Of a stretch of DNA of 64,000 nucleotides, positions 1 to 10,688 are shown piece after piece. The notes under the pieces are model-generated. The model was not told the origin of the DNA. It made no database searches and was given only the letters and a program-made list of their open reading frames with translations. How positions within the stretch are numbered: position 1 is the first letter of the stretch; every line of letters starts with the position of its first letter. This stretch comes from Streptomyces sp. TLI_053 (GTDB taxonomy: Bacteria > Actinomycetota > Actinomycetes > Streptomycetales > Streptomycetaceae). A program made the position numbers and the translations under genes. Location of the stretch: assembly GCF_900105395.1 (NCBI RefSeq), contig NZ_LT629775.1:3804001-3868000 (forward strand), given 5' to 3'.

Positions 1-638
1 TGCAGGCGCAGCAGCCAACTGGCCGTTTCGGAGAGCGAGAACTTCTCGCCGAAGAGGGTCTGCACGGCGTTCTGCTTCGCGGAGAAGTCCGGCATCCGGT
101 CCATGTCGACCGTGCGGCGCGCACCGGCATCACCGCCGGAGAGCCGACGGAACGGCCCGTACGCCGCGACGAACCACCCGGGGATGTCGGCTCCGGACCA
201 CAGGATCTCCTCGAAGAGATCGGAGTCCGCCTCGAAGCGCACCCGCGCGAACTCGAGCCTCTTCACGACCTCCGGCTCGAAGAGCGTCGGGCCCGCCGAA
301 CGCGGACCCATCCACCAGCGGACGGTCAACCGCCCGACCAGCGGCTCGTGCGAGCCGGCGTCCCAGAGCGGGTCGCTCAGGATCTCCAGTCCGATCCTCC
401 CCGCGTCGGCCCGCTCGGAGAGCCACCCCTCCAGCCGGTCCTCCAGCTGGACGCCCAGCCGCTCCCCGGCCCAGGCGAGTGCGATGGCACGCAGCAGCGT
501 GGTCTTGCCGGACCCGTTGCGCCCGGCCAGGACCGTCCAGCCCGCGTAACTGCCGTCCGGGCGGGTGAAGTCGAGGTCCACTCTCCGCCGACCGTCGAAG
601 CCGCGGACCCCGTTCATCGTCAGTCTCTTCACGTACAT
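1..638 (-). CDS. AAA family ATPase (RecF/SMC-like P-loop), C-terminus off the window
   Basis: The reading frame starts at an ATG at 638 and runs open to the left edge, so only about 212 N-terminal residues are present. It begins MYVKRLTMNGVRGFDG, a typical opening for chromosome-repair or defence-type ATPases with a split head domain. A Walker A motif, GRNGSGKTT, follows at about residues 38-46. Further on, AAYGPFRRLSGG resembles a motif of the COG3950/AAA_23 group. Signature and Walker B motifs must lie beyond the window. ATP binding is well supported. The biological role (DNA repair, anti-phage defence or other) cannot be decided without the missing half and the next gene. Confidence 0.8.
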   Translation of the reverse strand, partial: MYVKRLTMNGVRGFDGRRRVDLDFTRPDGSYAGWTVLAGRNGSGKTTLLRAIALAWAGERLGVQLEDRLEGWLSERADAGRIGLEILSDPLWDAGSHEPLVGRLTVRWWMGPRSAGPTLFEPEVVKRLEFARVRFEADSDLFEEILWSGADIPGWFVAAYGPFRRLSGGDAGARRTVDMDRMPDFSAKQNAVQTLFGEKFSLSETASWLLRL

Positions 639-1197
639 TCAACGATCTCCGTCGGGCGCGGTGCACAGGGTGGAGCGGGCGTCCCCGGTTCCGGGGACGA
701 AGACGCGCGGGTCGGCGCCGGGCGGCGAGGTCCGCCACCCCCCACCACTCCCCCGTCCCCCGCGCGCATGCACGCGACAGTACCCGGTCCCACCGACCCG
801 CCAACGCCCCCCGCAGCGGCGAGGCCGCGGCCTGGGGCGGATCGCCGACAGCGCGGCTCCTCCCAGGGAGCAATCGTGAATAATCTCAGGCGCCGACGTG
901 AACCTATGCAAATTCCGAAGGTGAACTAAGTTACAAACCTTCCATTCGAAGCCACCGGGTTTGCCCACATGCTGAGATCCATGCGATAGTCGTGTTGTCC
1001 GACGGCGCGCGTCACCAGTTGACAGAGCCCGTCGGGGACAACCGATCTTCGGCCCGCCCGACCTGGCACGGCCGACACCCATCGCACGGCACGCACCCCC
1101 TTGGCCGCGCGATGACTTGCAAGGGCCCCCAGCCGCCGGACCACGGCGATATCGGGGGCCCTGCGTGTTTTCGGCCCGACCGTCCGCGCGGTGCGGT
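639..1197. other. Noncoding region between two minus-strand genes
   Basis: No convincing gene is seen in these 559 bases. The part from about 870 to 1000 is less GC-rich than its surroundings and probably holds promoter sequence. It contains a 17-codon plus-strand ORF (876-929) behind a GGGAG-like sequence; it is rich in Arg and I would not call it a gene without transcript or conservation evidence. A hairpin near 1122-1162 is listed separately. Confidence 0.5.
1122..1162 (-). terminator. Hairpin downstream of the RsbW-like gene
   Basis: A perfect 9-bp inverted repeat (AGGGCCCCC at 1122-1130 with GGGGGCCCT at 1154-1162) lies 36 bases past the stop of the minus-strand gene ending at 1198. The 23-base loop is long, so termination is only a moderate call. 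Confidence 0.4.
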
Positions 1198-1755
1198 TCA
1201 GACCCGCTCGCGGACCTTCAGCTCGAACCAGACGCCCTTGCCGCGCGGCAGCAGGTCGGCACCCCACCGGTCAGCCAGGTCGTCGACCACCTGGAGCCCG
1301 CGCCCGCGCTCGGTGACCGGCAGCGGCTCCGCCAGGATCATGCAGGGCAGTGCCCGCGAGGAGTCCCGCACCTCGACCCGGAGCCAGCCCGGTTTGCGCA
1401 CCACCTGGAGCCCGATCGTCCGCCCCGCGGCGTGCCGCACGGCGTTGGCGACCAGCTCGCTGGTGAGTAACTCGCACACCTCCAGGTGCTGGTGCAGCTC
1501 CCAGGCGTCCAGGACCGCGAGCACCAGCCGGCGCGCCACCGGCCCGGTCTCCGGCCGGGACGGGAGCCGCACCTCGCCCGGCGTCGTCCGGTCGCACAGC
1601 CTGCCGGCGTACAGCCGCTCCAGCTCGTCGCAGCTGAGCCGTTCCAGCGCCGCCAGGGAGTCCTGGAACGACCCCCACGACGCTTCGGCGACCAAGCTGG
1701 AACCCTGAATCGATGACTGATCTGTTTCGCCCCAACCCGCCATGCGCCCCATCAT
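1198..1755 (-). CDS. ATP-binding protein, RsbW/SpoIIAB-like GHKL fold
   Basis: This is a small soluble protein of about 185 residues with one histidine-kinase-type ATPase domain (HATPase_c_2). The N box is visible as ELVANAVRHA, the G1 region as VEVRDSS and the G2 region as GRGLQVVDDLADRWG. Such proteins are numerous in Streptomyces; some act as anti-sigma factors or serine kinases of anti-anti-sigma factors, and most are uncharacterised. No partner anti-anti-sigma or sigma gene is adjacent. Start choice is uncertain: ATG codons occur at 1755, 1752 and 1743, none with a strong ribosome-binding site, and the frame is open to 1827. The Asp-Ser in the G1 box deviates from the usual Asp-x-Gly. 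Confidence 0.8.
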   Translation of the reverse strand: MMGRMAGWGETDQSSIQGSSLVAEASWGSFQDSLAALERLSCDELERLYAGRLCDRTTPGEVRLPSRPETGPVARRLVLAVLDAWELHQHLEVCELLTSELVANAVRHAAGRTIGLQVVRKPGWLRVEVRDSSRALPCMILAEPLPVTERGRGLQVVDDLADRWGADLLPRGKGVWFELKVRERV

Positions 1756-1808
1756 TGCGGAACGCAAGCGGCCGCGTACGGACAATGAACAAACGATCAC
1801 TACTCTTT

Positions 1809-1820
1809 CGGCATATGCCG
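1809..1820. promoter_or_regulatory. 12-bp perfect palindrome upstream of the RsbW-like gene
   Basis: CGGCATATGCCG is perfectly self-complementary and lies about 55 bases upstream of the start of the minus-strand gene at 1755, in an otherwise AT-richer stretch. It may be an operator; nothing identifies the regulator. Confidence 0.3.
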
Positions 1821-1873
1821 GGTGCAACCCGAACCCGCGTTCGCAAGGCCCGGGTCGCCGGCCCGCCGAAGGC

Positions 1874-3142
1874 CTACCAGGCGCTCCAGTCCATGTTCCA
1901 GCCGCTGAGGCCGTTGTCCGGCGCGACCTGTCCGCGGGCGGAGTTCTGCACCGTGACCACGTCCCCGATGATCGAGCCGTCGTAGAACTGCCCCGCCGAG
2001 GTGGCCGCTCCGCCGCCCTTGACGTCCTTCAGACCCACGCAGCCGTGGCTGACGTTGTCCTCGCCGAAGGCGTTGCTCCAGTAGTTGCCGTGCACGTAGG
2101 TGCCGGTGTCGGTGAGCCGCATGGAGTGCGGGACCTGCAGGTCGTAGGGGGCGCCGGTCATCCCGGGCAGGGTGCTGGACTGCATCCGCACCACGCCCTC
2201 CTTGGACATCACCACCATGGTGCCGTTCCAGGTCGGGTGCTCGGTCGAGCCGGAGGTGATCTCCACGACCGAGCTCTGCCCGTCCCGGACCACCGTCATC
2301 CGGTGCGTCTTGGCGTCAACGGTCGAAACCTGGGATCGCCCGATAGTGAAGGGCTCGTCCCGGTCGACGCCCCCGTAGACGCCCGGCGCGATCTCCACGC
2401 TCTTCAGCCGGTACTTCACGACCACCTTGGTGCCCGGGTTCCAGTACTTCTCCGGACGGAAGTCCAGCCGGCGGCTGCCGAACCAGTGGCCCTTCAGCAC
2501 GGTGCCGTCGCTGGTCTCGAAGGAGATGCCGCGGGCCACCGCGTCCTTGTTCTTGACGTCCTTGTCGAAGGTGACCGAGACGATCATGCCGACGCCGTAG
2601 GTGGCGTTGTCCTGGATGTTGTCGCCGGCCTTCGCCTCCCGCTCGGGCGTCAGCGTGGTGAAGCTGCTGTCGGCCGAGGCGACCGCACCGCCGGCGTCCG
2701 CCGCCAGCGCGCTCACCTGGTACGCGGTACCGACCGCCAGCGGGCCGGACGGGCTCCAGCTGGCCCCGTCGGCGGCGAGGGTGCCGGCCACCTCCTTGCC
2801 GGTCCGGTCGCTCACCTTGACCGTGGTGAGCTTCCCGCCGGACACCGCGACCTTGAGCGAACCGTCCGGGGCGACGTCCACGGCGCCGCTCCTCGGCTGG
2901 ATCTCCACCACGGCCTGCGAGACCTTGGGAGCGGCGGTGGCGGTACCGGCGGCGGCACCGGCGGCCGGAGCCCCGGCCGCCTGCCCGCCGGTCGGGGCGG
3001 CGGACGCCGGGACCCCCGCGGTCCCGGCGGCCCCCAGCTCGGCCCTGGCGGCCGTCCCGCCCCCGCTCCCCCCGCAGGCACTGGTCAGCACCAGCGCCCC
3101 GCCGACCAGCCCCGCGGCCACCACCTTGCGTATCGACTTCAC
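1874..3142 (-). CDS. L,D-transpeptidase lipoprotein (YkuD domain), copy 1
   Basis: This is an exported enzyme of about 422 residues that forms 3-3 (or protein-linked) crosslinks in peptidoglycan. The GTG at 3142 is chosen because GAGGGG sits six bases upstream; an ATG at 3178 lacks one. A short basic N-terminus, a hydrophobic segment and the lipobox LTSAC indicate a lipid-anchored extracellular protein. An Ala/Gly/Pro-rich linker is followed by two immunoglobulin-like domains and a C-terminal YkuD domain. The active-site signature HGNYW...SHGCVGL is intact, with catalytic Cys at about residue 368. It is the last of three tandem paralogues, each with its own start signal. Confidence 0.93.
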   Translation of the reverse strand: MKSIRKVVAAGLVGGALVLTSACGGSGGGTAARAELGAAGTAGVPASAAPTGGQAAGAPAAGAAAGTATAAPKVSQAVVEIQPRSGAVDVAPDGSLKVAVSGGKLTTVKVSDRTGKEVAGTLAADGASWSPSGPLAVGTAYQVSALAADAGGAVASADSSFTTLTPEREAKAGDNIQDNATYGVGMIVSVTFDKDVKNKDAVARGISFETSDGTVLKGHWFGSRRLDFRPEKYWNPGTKVVVKYRLKSVEIAPGVYGGVDRDEPFTIGRSQVSTVDAKTHRMTVVRDGQSSVVEITSGSTEHPTWNGTMVVMSKEGVVRMQSSTLPGMTGAPYDLQVPHSMRLTDTGTYVHGNYWSNAFGEDNVSHGCVGLKDVKGGGAATSAGQFYDGSIIGDVVTVQNSARGQVAPDNGLSGWNMDWSAW

Positions 3143-3237
3143 CGTCGTCCCCCTCGTTCGTGTCACGGTGTTCGACATTTACACGCACCGTGCACCGGAA
3201 AGGTTGCGCCGTTCGGGGGGCATCGGCACCGAGAACA

Positions 3238-3277
3238 CGACCGGCCCGACCCCAACGAGTGAGGGTCGGGCCGGTCG
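3238..3277 (-). terminator. Strong terminator hairpin after L,D-transpeptidase copy 2
   Basis: A perfect 15-bp stem (3238-3252 with 3263-3277) closes a 10-base loop. It lies about 40 bases past the stop of the gene ending at 3318 and ahead of the next L,D-transpeptidase gene. Copies 1 and 2 are therefore probably separate transcription units. Confidence 0.8.
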
Positions 3278-3317
3278 TGGACGTTCCGTGACTGGCAGGG
3301 GCTACCGGCGGGTACGA

Positions 3318-4604
3318 CTACCAGTTCGCCCAGGCGATGTTCCAGCCGCCCAGGCCGTTGTCGGGGGAGACGACCTTCTCCTTGGAGTTCTTGATGGTGA
3401 TCACGTCACCGATCATCGAGTCGTTGAAGAACTTGCCGGCCACCGAGGCGTCGCTGCCGCCCTTCTCGTCCTGCATCGAGATGCAGCCGTGGCTGGCGTT
3501 GGTCTTGCCGAAGGGGTTGGCCCAGTAGTTGCCGTGCACGAAGGTGCCCGAGTTGGTCAGCCGCATCGCGTGCGGCACGTCCGGGATGTCGTACTCGCCG
3601 CCGAGGCCGACGGTCTGCGAGTTCATCCGGGTGACCTTCTCCTTGGACATCACCACCATGGTGCCGTTCCAGGAGGGGTTCTTCTCGTCGCCCAGGGTCA
3701 CCGGCACGGTGTGGCTCTCGGCGCCCCGGGTCACCGTCATCTGGTGGGTGGCCGAGTCGGCCACCGAGACCTGGGAGCGGCCGACGGTGAACGGCTCGTC
3801 CTTGTCGATGTCGCCGTAGACGCCCGGCGAGACCTCGACGTTCTTCAGGCGGTACTTGATGACGACCTTGGTGCCCGGGTTCCAGTACTTCTCGGGGCGG
3901 AAGTCCAGCCGCTTGGTGCCGAACCAGTGGCCCTTCACGGTGGTGCCGTCGCTGGCCTCGAAGGTGATGCCCTGGAGGACCGCGTCCTTGTTCTTGACGT
4001 CCTTGTTGAAGACCACCGAGACGATCATGCCGACGCCGTAGGTCCCGTTGTCGGCGATGTTGTCGTTGGTGGAGATCTTCTTCGCCGGGGTCAGCGTGGT
4101 GAACGAGGTGGTCGACGCGGCCACCAGGCCCTCGGCGTCGGTGGCCTGGGCGTTCACCTTGTACGCCATGCCGACGGCCAGCGGGGCGCTGGGCTTCCAG
4201 CCGCTGCCGTCCGCGGCGATGGCACCCGCGACCGGCTTGCCCTCCTTGTCGGTCACCTCGACCGCGGTGAGCTTGCCGCCGGTCACCCCGACCTTGAGCG
4301 CGCCGTCCGGGGCGACGTCCTGGGAGCCGTCCTTGGGCTCGACGTTCAGCACGGCGGCCGAGGTCTTCGGCGCGGCGGAGGTCTGGCCGGGCGCCGGCGT
4401 CCCCCCGCCCGCGGCGCCGGCGTCGGCGGCGCCAGCGGTGGCGGTCGCGTCACCCCCGCCGGCGGCCTTGTCGTCGCCCCCGCTGTTGCAGGCCGCGGTG
4501 AGCAGCAGCACCCCGCCCATCGCCAACGCCACCGCGCTCCGGCGCAGACGGCGGCTGGTGACAGTGGTACGTATCGCGGCGTCGGCCGCCCTAACCTGCT
4601 TCAC
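3318..4604 (-). CDS. L,D-transpeptidase lipoprotein (YkuD domain), copy 2
   Basis: This 428-residue exported transpeptidase is a close paralogue of copy 1; whole blocks such as FRPEKYWNPGTKVV are identical between them. The GTG at 4604 is preferred because GGAGGGG lies about eight bases upstream. The N-terminus is basic, followed by a hydrophobic stretch and the lipobox LLTAAC, then a Gly/Ala/Asp linker, two Ig-like domains and the YkuD domain. The motif HGNYW...SHGCISM carries the catalytic Cys at about residue 374. The arrangement matches mycobacterial LdtMt2-type enzymes. A strong terminator follows the gene. Confidence 0.93.
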   Translation of the reverse strand: MKQVRAADAAIRTTVTSRRLRRSAVALAMGGVLLLTAACNSGGDDKAAGGGDATATAGAADAGAAGGGTPAPGQTSAAPKTSAAVLNVEPKDGSQDVAPDGALKVGVTGGKLTAVEVTDKEGKPVAGAIAADGSGWKPSAPLAVGMAYKVNAQATDAEGLVAASTTSFTTLTPAKKISTNDNIADNGTYGVGMIVSVVFNKDVKNKDAVLQGITFEASDGTTVKGHWFGTKRLDFRPEKYWNPGTKVVIKYRLKNVEVSPGVYGDIDKDEPFTVGRSQVSVADSATHQMTVTRGAESHTVPVTLGDEKNPSWNGTMVVMSKEKVTRMNSQTVGLGGEYDIPDVPHAMRLTNSGTFVHGNYWANPFGKTNASHGCISMQDEKGGSDASVAGKFFNDSMIGDVITIKNSKEKVVSPDNGLGGWNIAWANW

Positions 4605-4789
4605 GGTCTTTCCCCTCCCGGTGTCCATCACTGTGGACGCGCTGCTGCCCGGACGGGTTGCACCGGACCGGCGGTCTTCCGCGCCGGGCTTCGGCGCGGC
4701 AAGCAGGATAGCTGGGCCGATCGGGTGAATCCTGGGAGGGCTGCCGGTGAACGGACGTGAAGATCGTCCGCACCGCCGTCACCCGGTCG

Positions 4790-6223
4790 TCAGCGCCTGG
4801 AACCGGGGGACGGAGTCGGAGGGACGGCCGGGGAAGCGCCCGGGGGGAGGCCCGGGGAAGGGCTCGGCACCGGACCCGGCGCCCCGGTCGGCGACGGACC
4901 CTGCGACGCGCTCGGCGATGCCGGCGGGGACGCCACCGGGGACGCAGCGGCGCCCGGCCCGGCGGCCGGAGCACCGGAGGGGCTCGCGCCCGGCTGCAGG
5001 GCGCTCCCGGCCACCCACTGCGCCCAGGGCAGGTTCCAGCCGTTCAGTCCGTTGCTCGGCGGCACCGTGTCCCCCGTCGAGGCCCTGACCTCCAGCACGT
5101 CGCCCGGGATCGTGTGCTCGAACAGCCAGCCCGCCGGCGTCTCGCCGCTCGTCCCGCCCTTGGCGTCGGCCAGCCCGATGCAGCCGTGGCTGGTGTTGGC
5201 GGTGCCGAACACCGACGGGTCGGCCCAGTAGTTGCCGTGCACGAAGGTGCCCGAGTTGGTCAGCCGCATCGCGTGCGGCACGTCCTTGATGTCGTACTCG
5301 TCGCCCATCCCGACGGTCTGCGAGTTCATCCTGGTCACCCGGTACTTCTCGGACACCACCAGCACGCCCCGGTAGGTCGTGTGCTTGGCGTCCCCGCCGG
5401 ACACCTTGAGGGTGCGCACCACCCGGCCGCCCTGGCCGGCCCGGACGGTGAGGGTGTGGGCGTCCAGGTCGACGGTGGAGACCTGCGGCCGGCCGACGGT
5501 GAACCGGACGTCCTTGTTCTGGGTGCCGAACTCGCCCGGGGCGCCCTGGACGTCCTTGAGCCGCAGCGCGACCGCCACCTTGGTGCCGGGTGCCCAGTAC
5601 GCCCGGGGGCGGAAGTCCAGCCGCTGGCCGCCGAACCAGTGCGCGGCCACCTCCACCGGCGGGTCCGCGGTCACCGCGATCGCCCGCTCGACCGCCGCCC
5701 GGTCGGTGACCGGGCGGCTGAACCGCAGCGAGACCGGCATCCCCACCCCGACCGTGGAGCCGTCCTCGGGGGTGAAGAAGGCGACGAAGGTGTGCGCCCG
5801 GGCCATGGTCGAGAAGTCGGCGTGCTGGACCGCCCGCTGCCCCTGGTCGTCCTCGGCCACCGCGTCCAGGGTGAACTTCGTGCCCAGCGGCAGCGGACCG
5901 TCCGGCGCCCAGCCGGTGCCGTCCGCGGAGAGCGATCCCGGCACCTCGCCGCCCCGGCTGTCCGCCAGCCGCACGGACACCAGCCGGCCCTGGGCGACGC
6001 TCACCCGGACCGGGCCCTCGGGCGGCAGGTTCTGGGTGTCGTCGGCCGGCAGCGCGGTGATCGACGCCCGGGAGACCGGCGGCGGGCCGGACGGCTCCGC
6101 CCGGACGGCGTCCGCGCTCGTGCTCCCCGGCGCACCGCCACCGCCGGAGCACCCGGCCAGCACGGCCAGGCAGCAGACCGCCGCCGCCAGCCGCCGTGCC
6201 CACATCCGTCCTCGGGGCCGCAT
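4790..6223 (-). CDS. L,D-transpeptidase lipoprotein (YkuD domain), copy 3, with Pro/Ser/Ala-rich tail
   Basis: This third paralogue has about 477 residues. The start at 6223 has GGGAGG eight bases upstream and yields a basic N-terminus with lipobox LAGC. Ig-like domains precede a YkuD domain with HGNYW...SHGCIGL; the catalytic Cys is at about residue 348. It is more divergent than copies 1 and 2. Unlike them, it continues for about 75 residues past the conserved WNLPWAQW end of the domain as a low-complexity Pro/Ser/Ala/Gly tail, which could span or bind the cell wall. It is divergently transcribed from glgX, so the shared 220-bp gap must hold both promoters. Confidence 0.92.
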   Translation of the reverse strand: MRPRGRMWARRLAAAVCCLAVLAGCSGGGGAPGSTSADAVRAEPSGPPPVSRASITALPADDTQNLPPEGPVRVSVAQGRLVSVRLADSRGGEVPGSLSADGTGWAPDGPLPLGTKFTLDAVAEDDQGQRAVQHADFSTMARAHTFVAFFTPEDGSTVGVGMPVSLRFSRPVTDRAAVERAIAVTADPPVEVAAHWFGGQRLDFRPRAYWAPGTKVAVALRLKDVQGAPGEFGTQNKDVRFTVGRPQVSTVDLDAHTLTVRAGQGGRVVRTLKVSGGDAKHTTYRGVLVVSEKYRVTRMNSQTVGMGDEYDIKDVPHAMRLTNSGTFVHGNYWADPSVFGTANTSHGCIGLADAKGGTSGETPAGWLFEHTIPGDVLEVRASTGDTVPPSNGLNGWNLPWAQWVAGSALQPGASPSGAPAAGPGAAASPVASPPASPSASQGPSPTGAPGPVPSPSPGLPPGASPAVPPTPSPGSRR

Positions 6224-6444
6224 CCCGGGGCCTCCCGCCGTAGCCGTCCGATACCCCGCACAACGACGGCGGCCCCGGCAGGACACGCCGACACGCCGGA
6301 AGCACCCACTCCGACGGCCCAGCGGCACGGCCGCGCCCGGACGCCATCCGCCGGTAACACGGTGTTAAGCCGCTTCCGTCCGGTGCGATCAGGGAATGAG
6401 ACACCGCACGGGGTCCGGGACACCCCGCCAGGGAGGGCACCGCC

Positions 6445-8700
<2,256 letters not shown>

Positions 8701-8798
8701 CCGGGCCGTTCCCCGACCGGGCCGGCATCCGCTCCGGCACCGACGGGCGGCCCAAGCTGGCCGGTTCTCGACGACAGGTCCGAAAAACCGGATGAGAA

Positions 8799-10688
8799 AT
8801 GACGCGTACCCGGCCTACCCTCACCGCGATGGCCGAGAACCAAGCCCCCGACGCCGCCCCCGACTCCGCGACCGGCTCCGACCCCGAGCCCGGCAGCGGG
8901 CCGCCCGCCCCCCGCCGGTCGACGGTGCGCTCGCTGCTGCGCCTGTGGCCCTACGTCCGCCCGATCCGCGCCCGGCTGGCCGTCTCGGTCAGCGCCGCGA
9001 TGCTGGCCTCGCTCAGCGCCCTGATGGTCCCGACCGTGCTCGGCCGGATCGTGGACGGCCCGATCGCCGAGCGCGACCTCGACGGCCTCTGGGCCCCGGC
9101 GGCACTGCTGCTCGTGCTCGGCCTCGCCGAGGCCGCCCTGTTCTACACCCGCCGGGTGGTGCTGGCCCGGCCGCTGTCCGGCGTCGAGACGGCGATGCGC
9201 GGCGACCTCTTCGCCAAACTCCAGCGGCTGCCGGTGTCCTTCCACGACCGCTGGGGCTCCGGCCAGCTGCTCTCCCGCGCCACCTCCGACATGTACACCA
9301 TGCGGCTGTTCCTGGCCTTCCCGCTGGTCTTCCTGATCGTCAACACGGTGACCTTCCTGGTCGGCACCGCGCTGATGTTCACCCAGGACTGGCGACTGGC
9401 ACTGATCGTGCTGGGCCCGGCCGTCCCGCTGCTGATCCTCACCCGCCGCTTCGAGGCCGGCTACTCCGGCGCCGCCCGCCGCGCCCAGGACCAGAACGGC
9501 GACCTCGCCACCGTGGTCGAGGAGTCCGTGCTCGGCATCCGGATCCTCAAGGCCTTCGGCCGCCACCGCTCGATGGCGGAACGTTTCCGCGAGCACTCCC
9601 GGCAGCTGCGCCGTACCGAGCTGCGGAAGGCCGGGCTGCTCGCCAACCTGTGGTCGGTCATCGTCGGCCTGCCCGAGCTGGCCCTCGGCTGCGCCCTCGC
9701 GGTCGGCGTCCACCTGGTCGCCCAGGACCAGTTGTCCGCCGGCACCCTGGTCGCCTTCCTGTCCACCGCGCTCTCGCTGCGCTGGCCGGTCGAGTCGCTG
9801 GGCTGGCTGCTCGCCTACGCCAACGAGGCCGCCACCGCCACCGACCGCTTCTTCGAGGTGCTGGACGAGCCCGAGGCGGAGGCCGACGGGTCCCCCGCCG
9901 GCCTCCCCGCAGGTTCCGCCGACACCCAGGACGGCATCCGGCTGACCGGCGTCCGCTTCCGCTACCCCGACGCCCCGGCCGGCACCCCCGACCTGCTCCG
10001 CGGCGTCGACCTGCACATCCGCAGCGGCGAGACGATGGCCCTGGTCGGTGCCACCGGCAGCGGCAAGACCACGCTCACCGCGCTGCTCCCGCGCCTCTAC
10101 GAGGCCACCGGCGGCAGCATCACCCTCGACGGCCGGGACATCCGCGAGTTCGACCGCACCCGGCTGCGCGAGCTGGTCGCGGTCGCCTTCGAGGAGCCCA
10201 CCCTGTTCTCCGCCACCGTCCGGGAGAACGTGCTGATGGGCGCCCCCGGCGCGGACGACGAGCGGCTGCGCACCGCGCTCGCCACCGCCCAGGCCGGCTT
10301 CGTCGAGAAGCTGCCGGAGGGCGTCGCCACCGAGGTCGGCGAGCAGGGCCTCAGCCTGTCCGGCGGCCAGCGCCAGCGGCTCGCGCTGGCCCGGGCCGTG
10401 GTCGGCGACCCGGCCTTCCTGGTGCTCGACGACCCGCTGTCGGCGCTGGACGTGCACACCGAGGCCCTGGTCGAGCGCGCCCTGCGCCAGGTCCTCGCCG
10501 CCACCACCGCTCTGGTGGTCGCGCACCGGCCGAGCACCGTCCTGCTCGCCGACCGGGTCGCCGTCCTCGCCGAGGGCCGGATCGAGGCCGTCGGCACCCA
10601 CCAGGAGCTGCTCCGCGACTCGGCGCGCTACCGCGAACTGATGTCGGGCGAGGCCGCCCTCGTCCCCGAGGGGAGCACCGCCCGATGA
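8799..10688 (+). CDS. ABC exporter half-transporter with a degenerate ATP site
   Basis: This 629-residue protein is a fused membrane domain (six helices, about residues 55-345) and nucleotide-binding domain. Walker A is GATGSGKTT at about 417-425, the signature LSGGQ is canonical, and Walker B ends LVLDDP, so the usual catalytic Glu is Asp545. The H-loop His is present (VVAHRPS). Together with the next gene, which it overlaps by ATGA, it should form a heterodimeric exporter of the type seen in TM287/288 or BmrCD, in which one site is hydrolytically weak. The substrate is unknown. An alternative start lies at 8829, but neither start has a strong ribosome-binding site. Confidence 0.93.
   Translation: MTRTRPTLTAMAENQAPDAAPDSATGSDPEPGSGPPAPRRSTVRSLLRLWPYVRPIRARLAVSVSAAMLASLSALMVPTVLGRIVDGPIAERDLDGLWAPAALLLVLGLAEAALFYTRRVVLARPLSGVETAMRGDLFAKLQRLPVSFHDRWGSGQLLSRATSDMYTMRLFLAFPLVFLIVNTVTFLVGTALMFTQDWRLALIVLGPAVPLLILTRRFEAGYSGAARRAQDQNGDLATVVEESVLGIRILKAFGRHRSMAERFREHSRQLRRTELRKAGLLANLWSVIVGLPELALGCALAVGVHLVAQDQLSAGTLVAFLSTALSLRWPVESLGWLLAYANEAATATDRFFEVLDEPEAEADGSPAGLPAGSADTQDGIRLTGVRFRYPDAPAGTPDLLRGVDLHIRSGETMALVGATGSGKTTLTALLPRLYEATGGSITLDGRDIREFDRTRLRELVAVAFEEPTLFSATVRENVLMGAPGADDERLRTALATAQAGFVEKLPEGVATEVGEQGLSLSGGQRQRLALARAVVGDPAFLVLDDPLSALDVHTEALVERALRQVLAATTALVVAHRPSTVLLADRVAVLAEGRIEAVGTHQELLRDSARYRELMSGEAALVPEGSTAR

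Noticed and set aside
876..929. 17-codon ORF with a GGGAG-like site in the first intergenic region
   Set aside because: Arg-rich, weak start signal, no terminator or conservation evidence; kept only as a note.
2601..4760. 719-residue plus-strand frame opposite the L,D-transpeptidases
   Set aside because: It is a shadow produced by high third-position GC; the opposite strand encodes signal peptides, lipoboxes and intact YkuD motifs with ribosome-binding sites.
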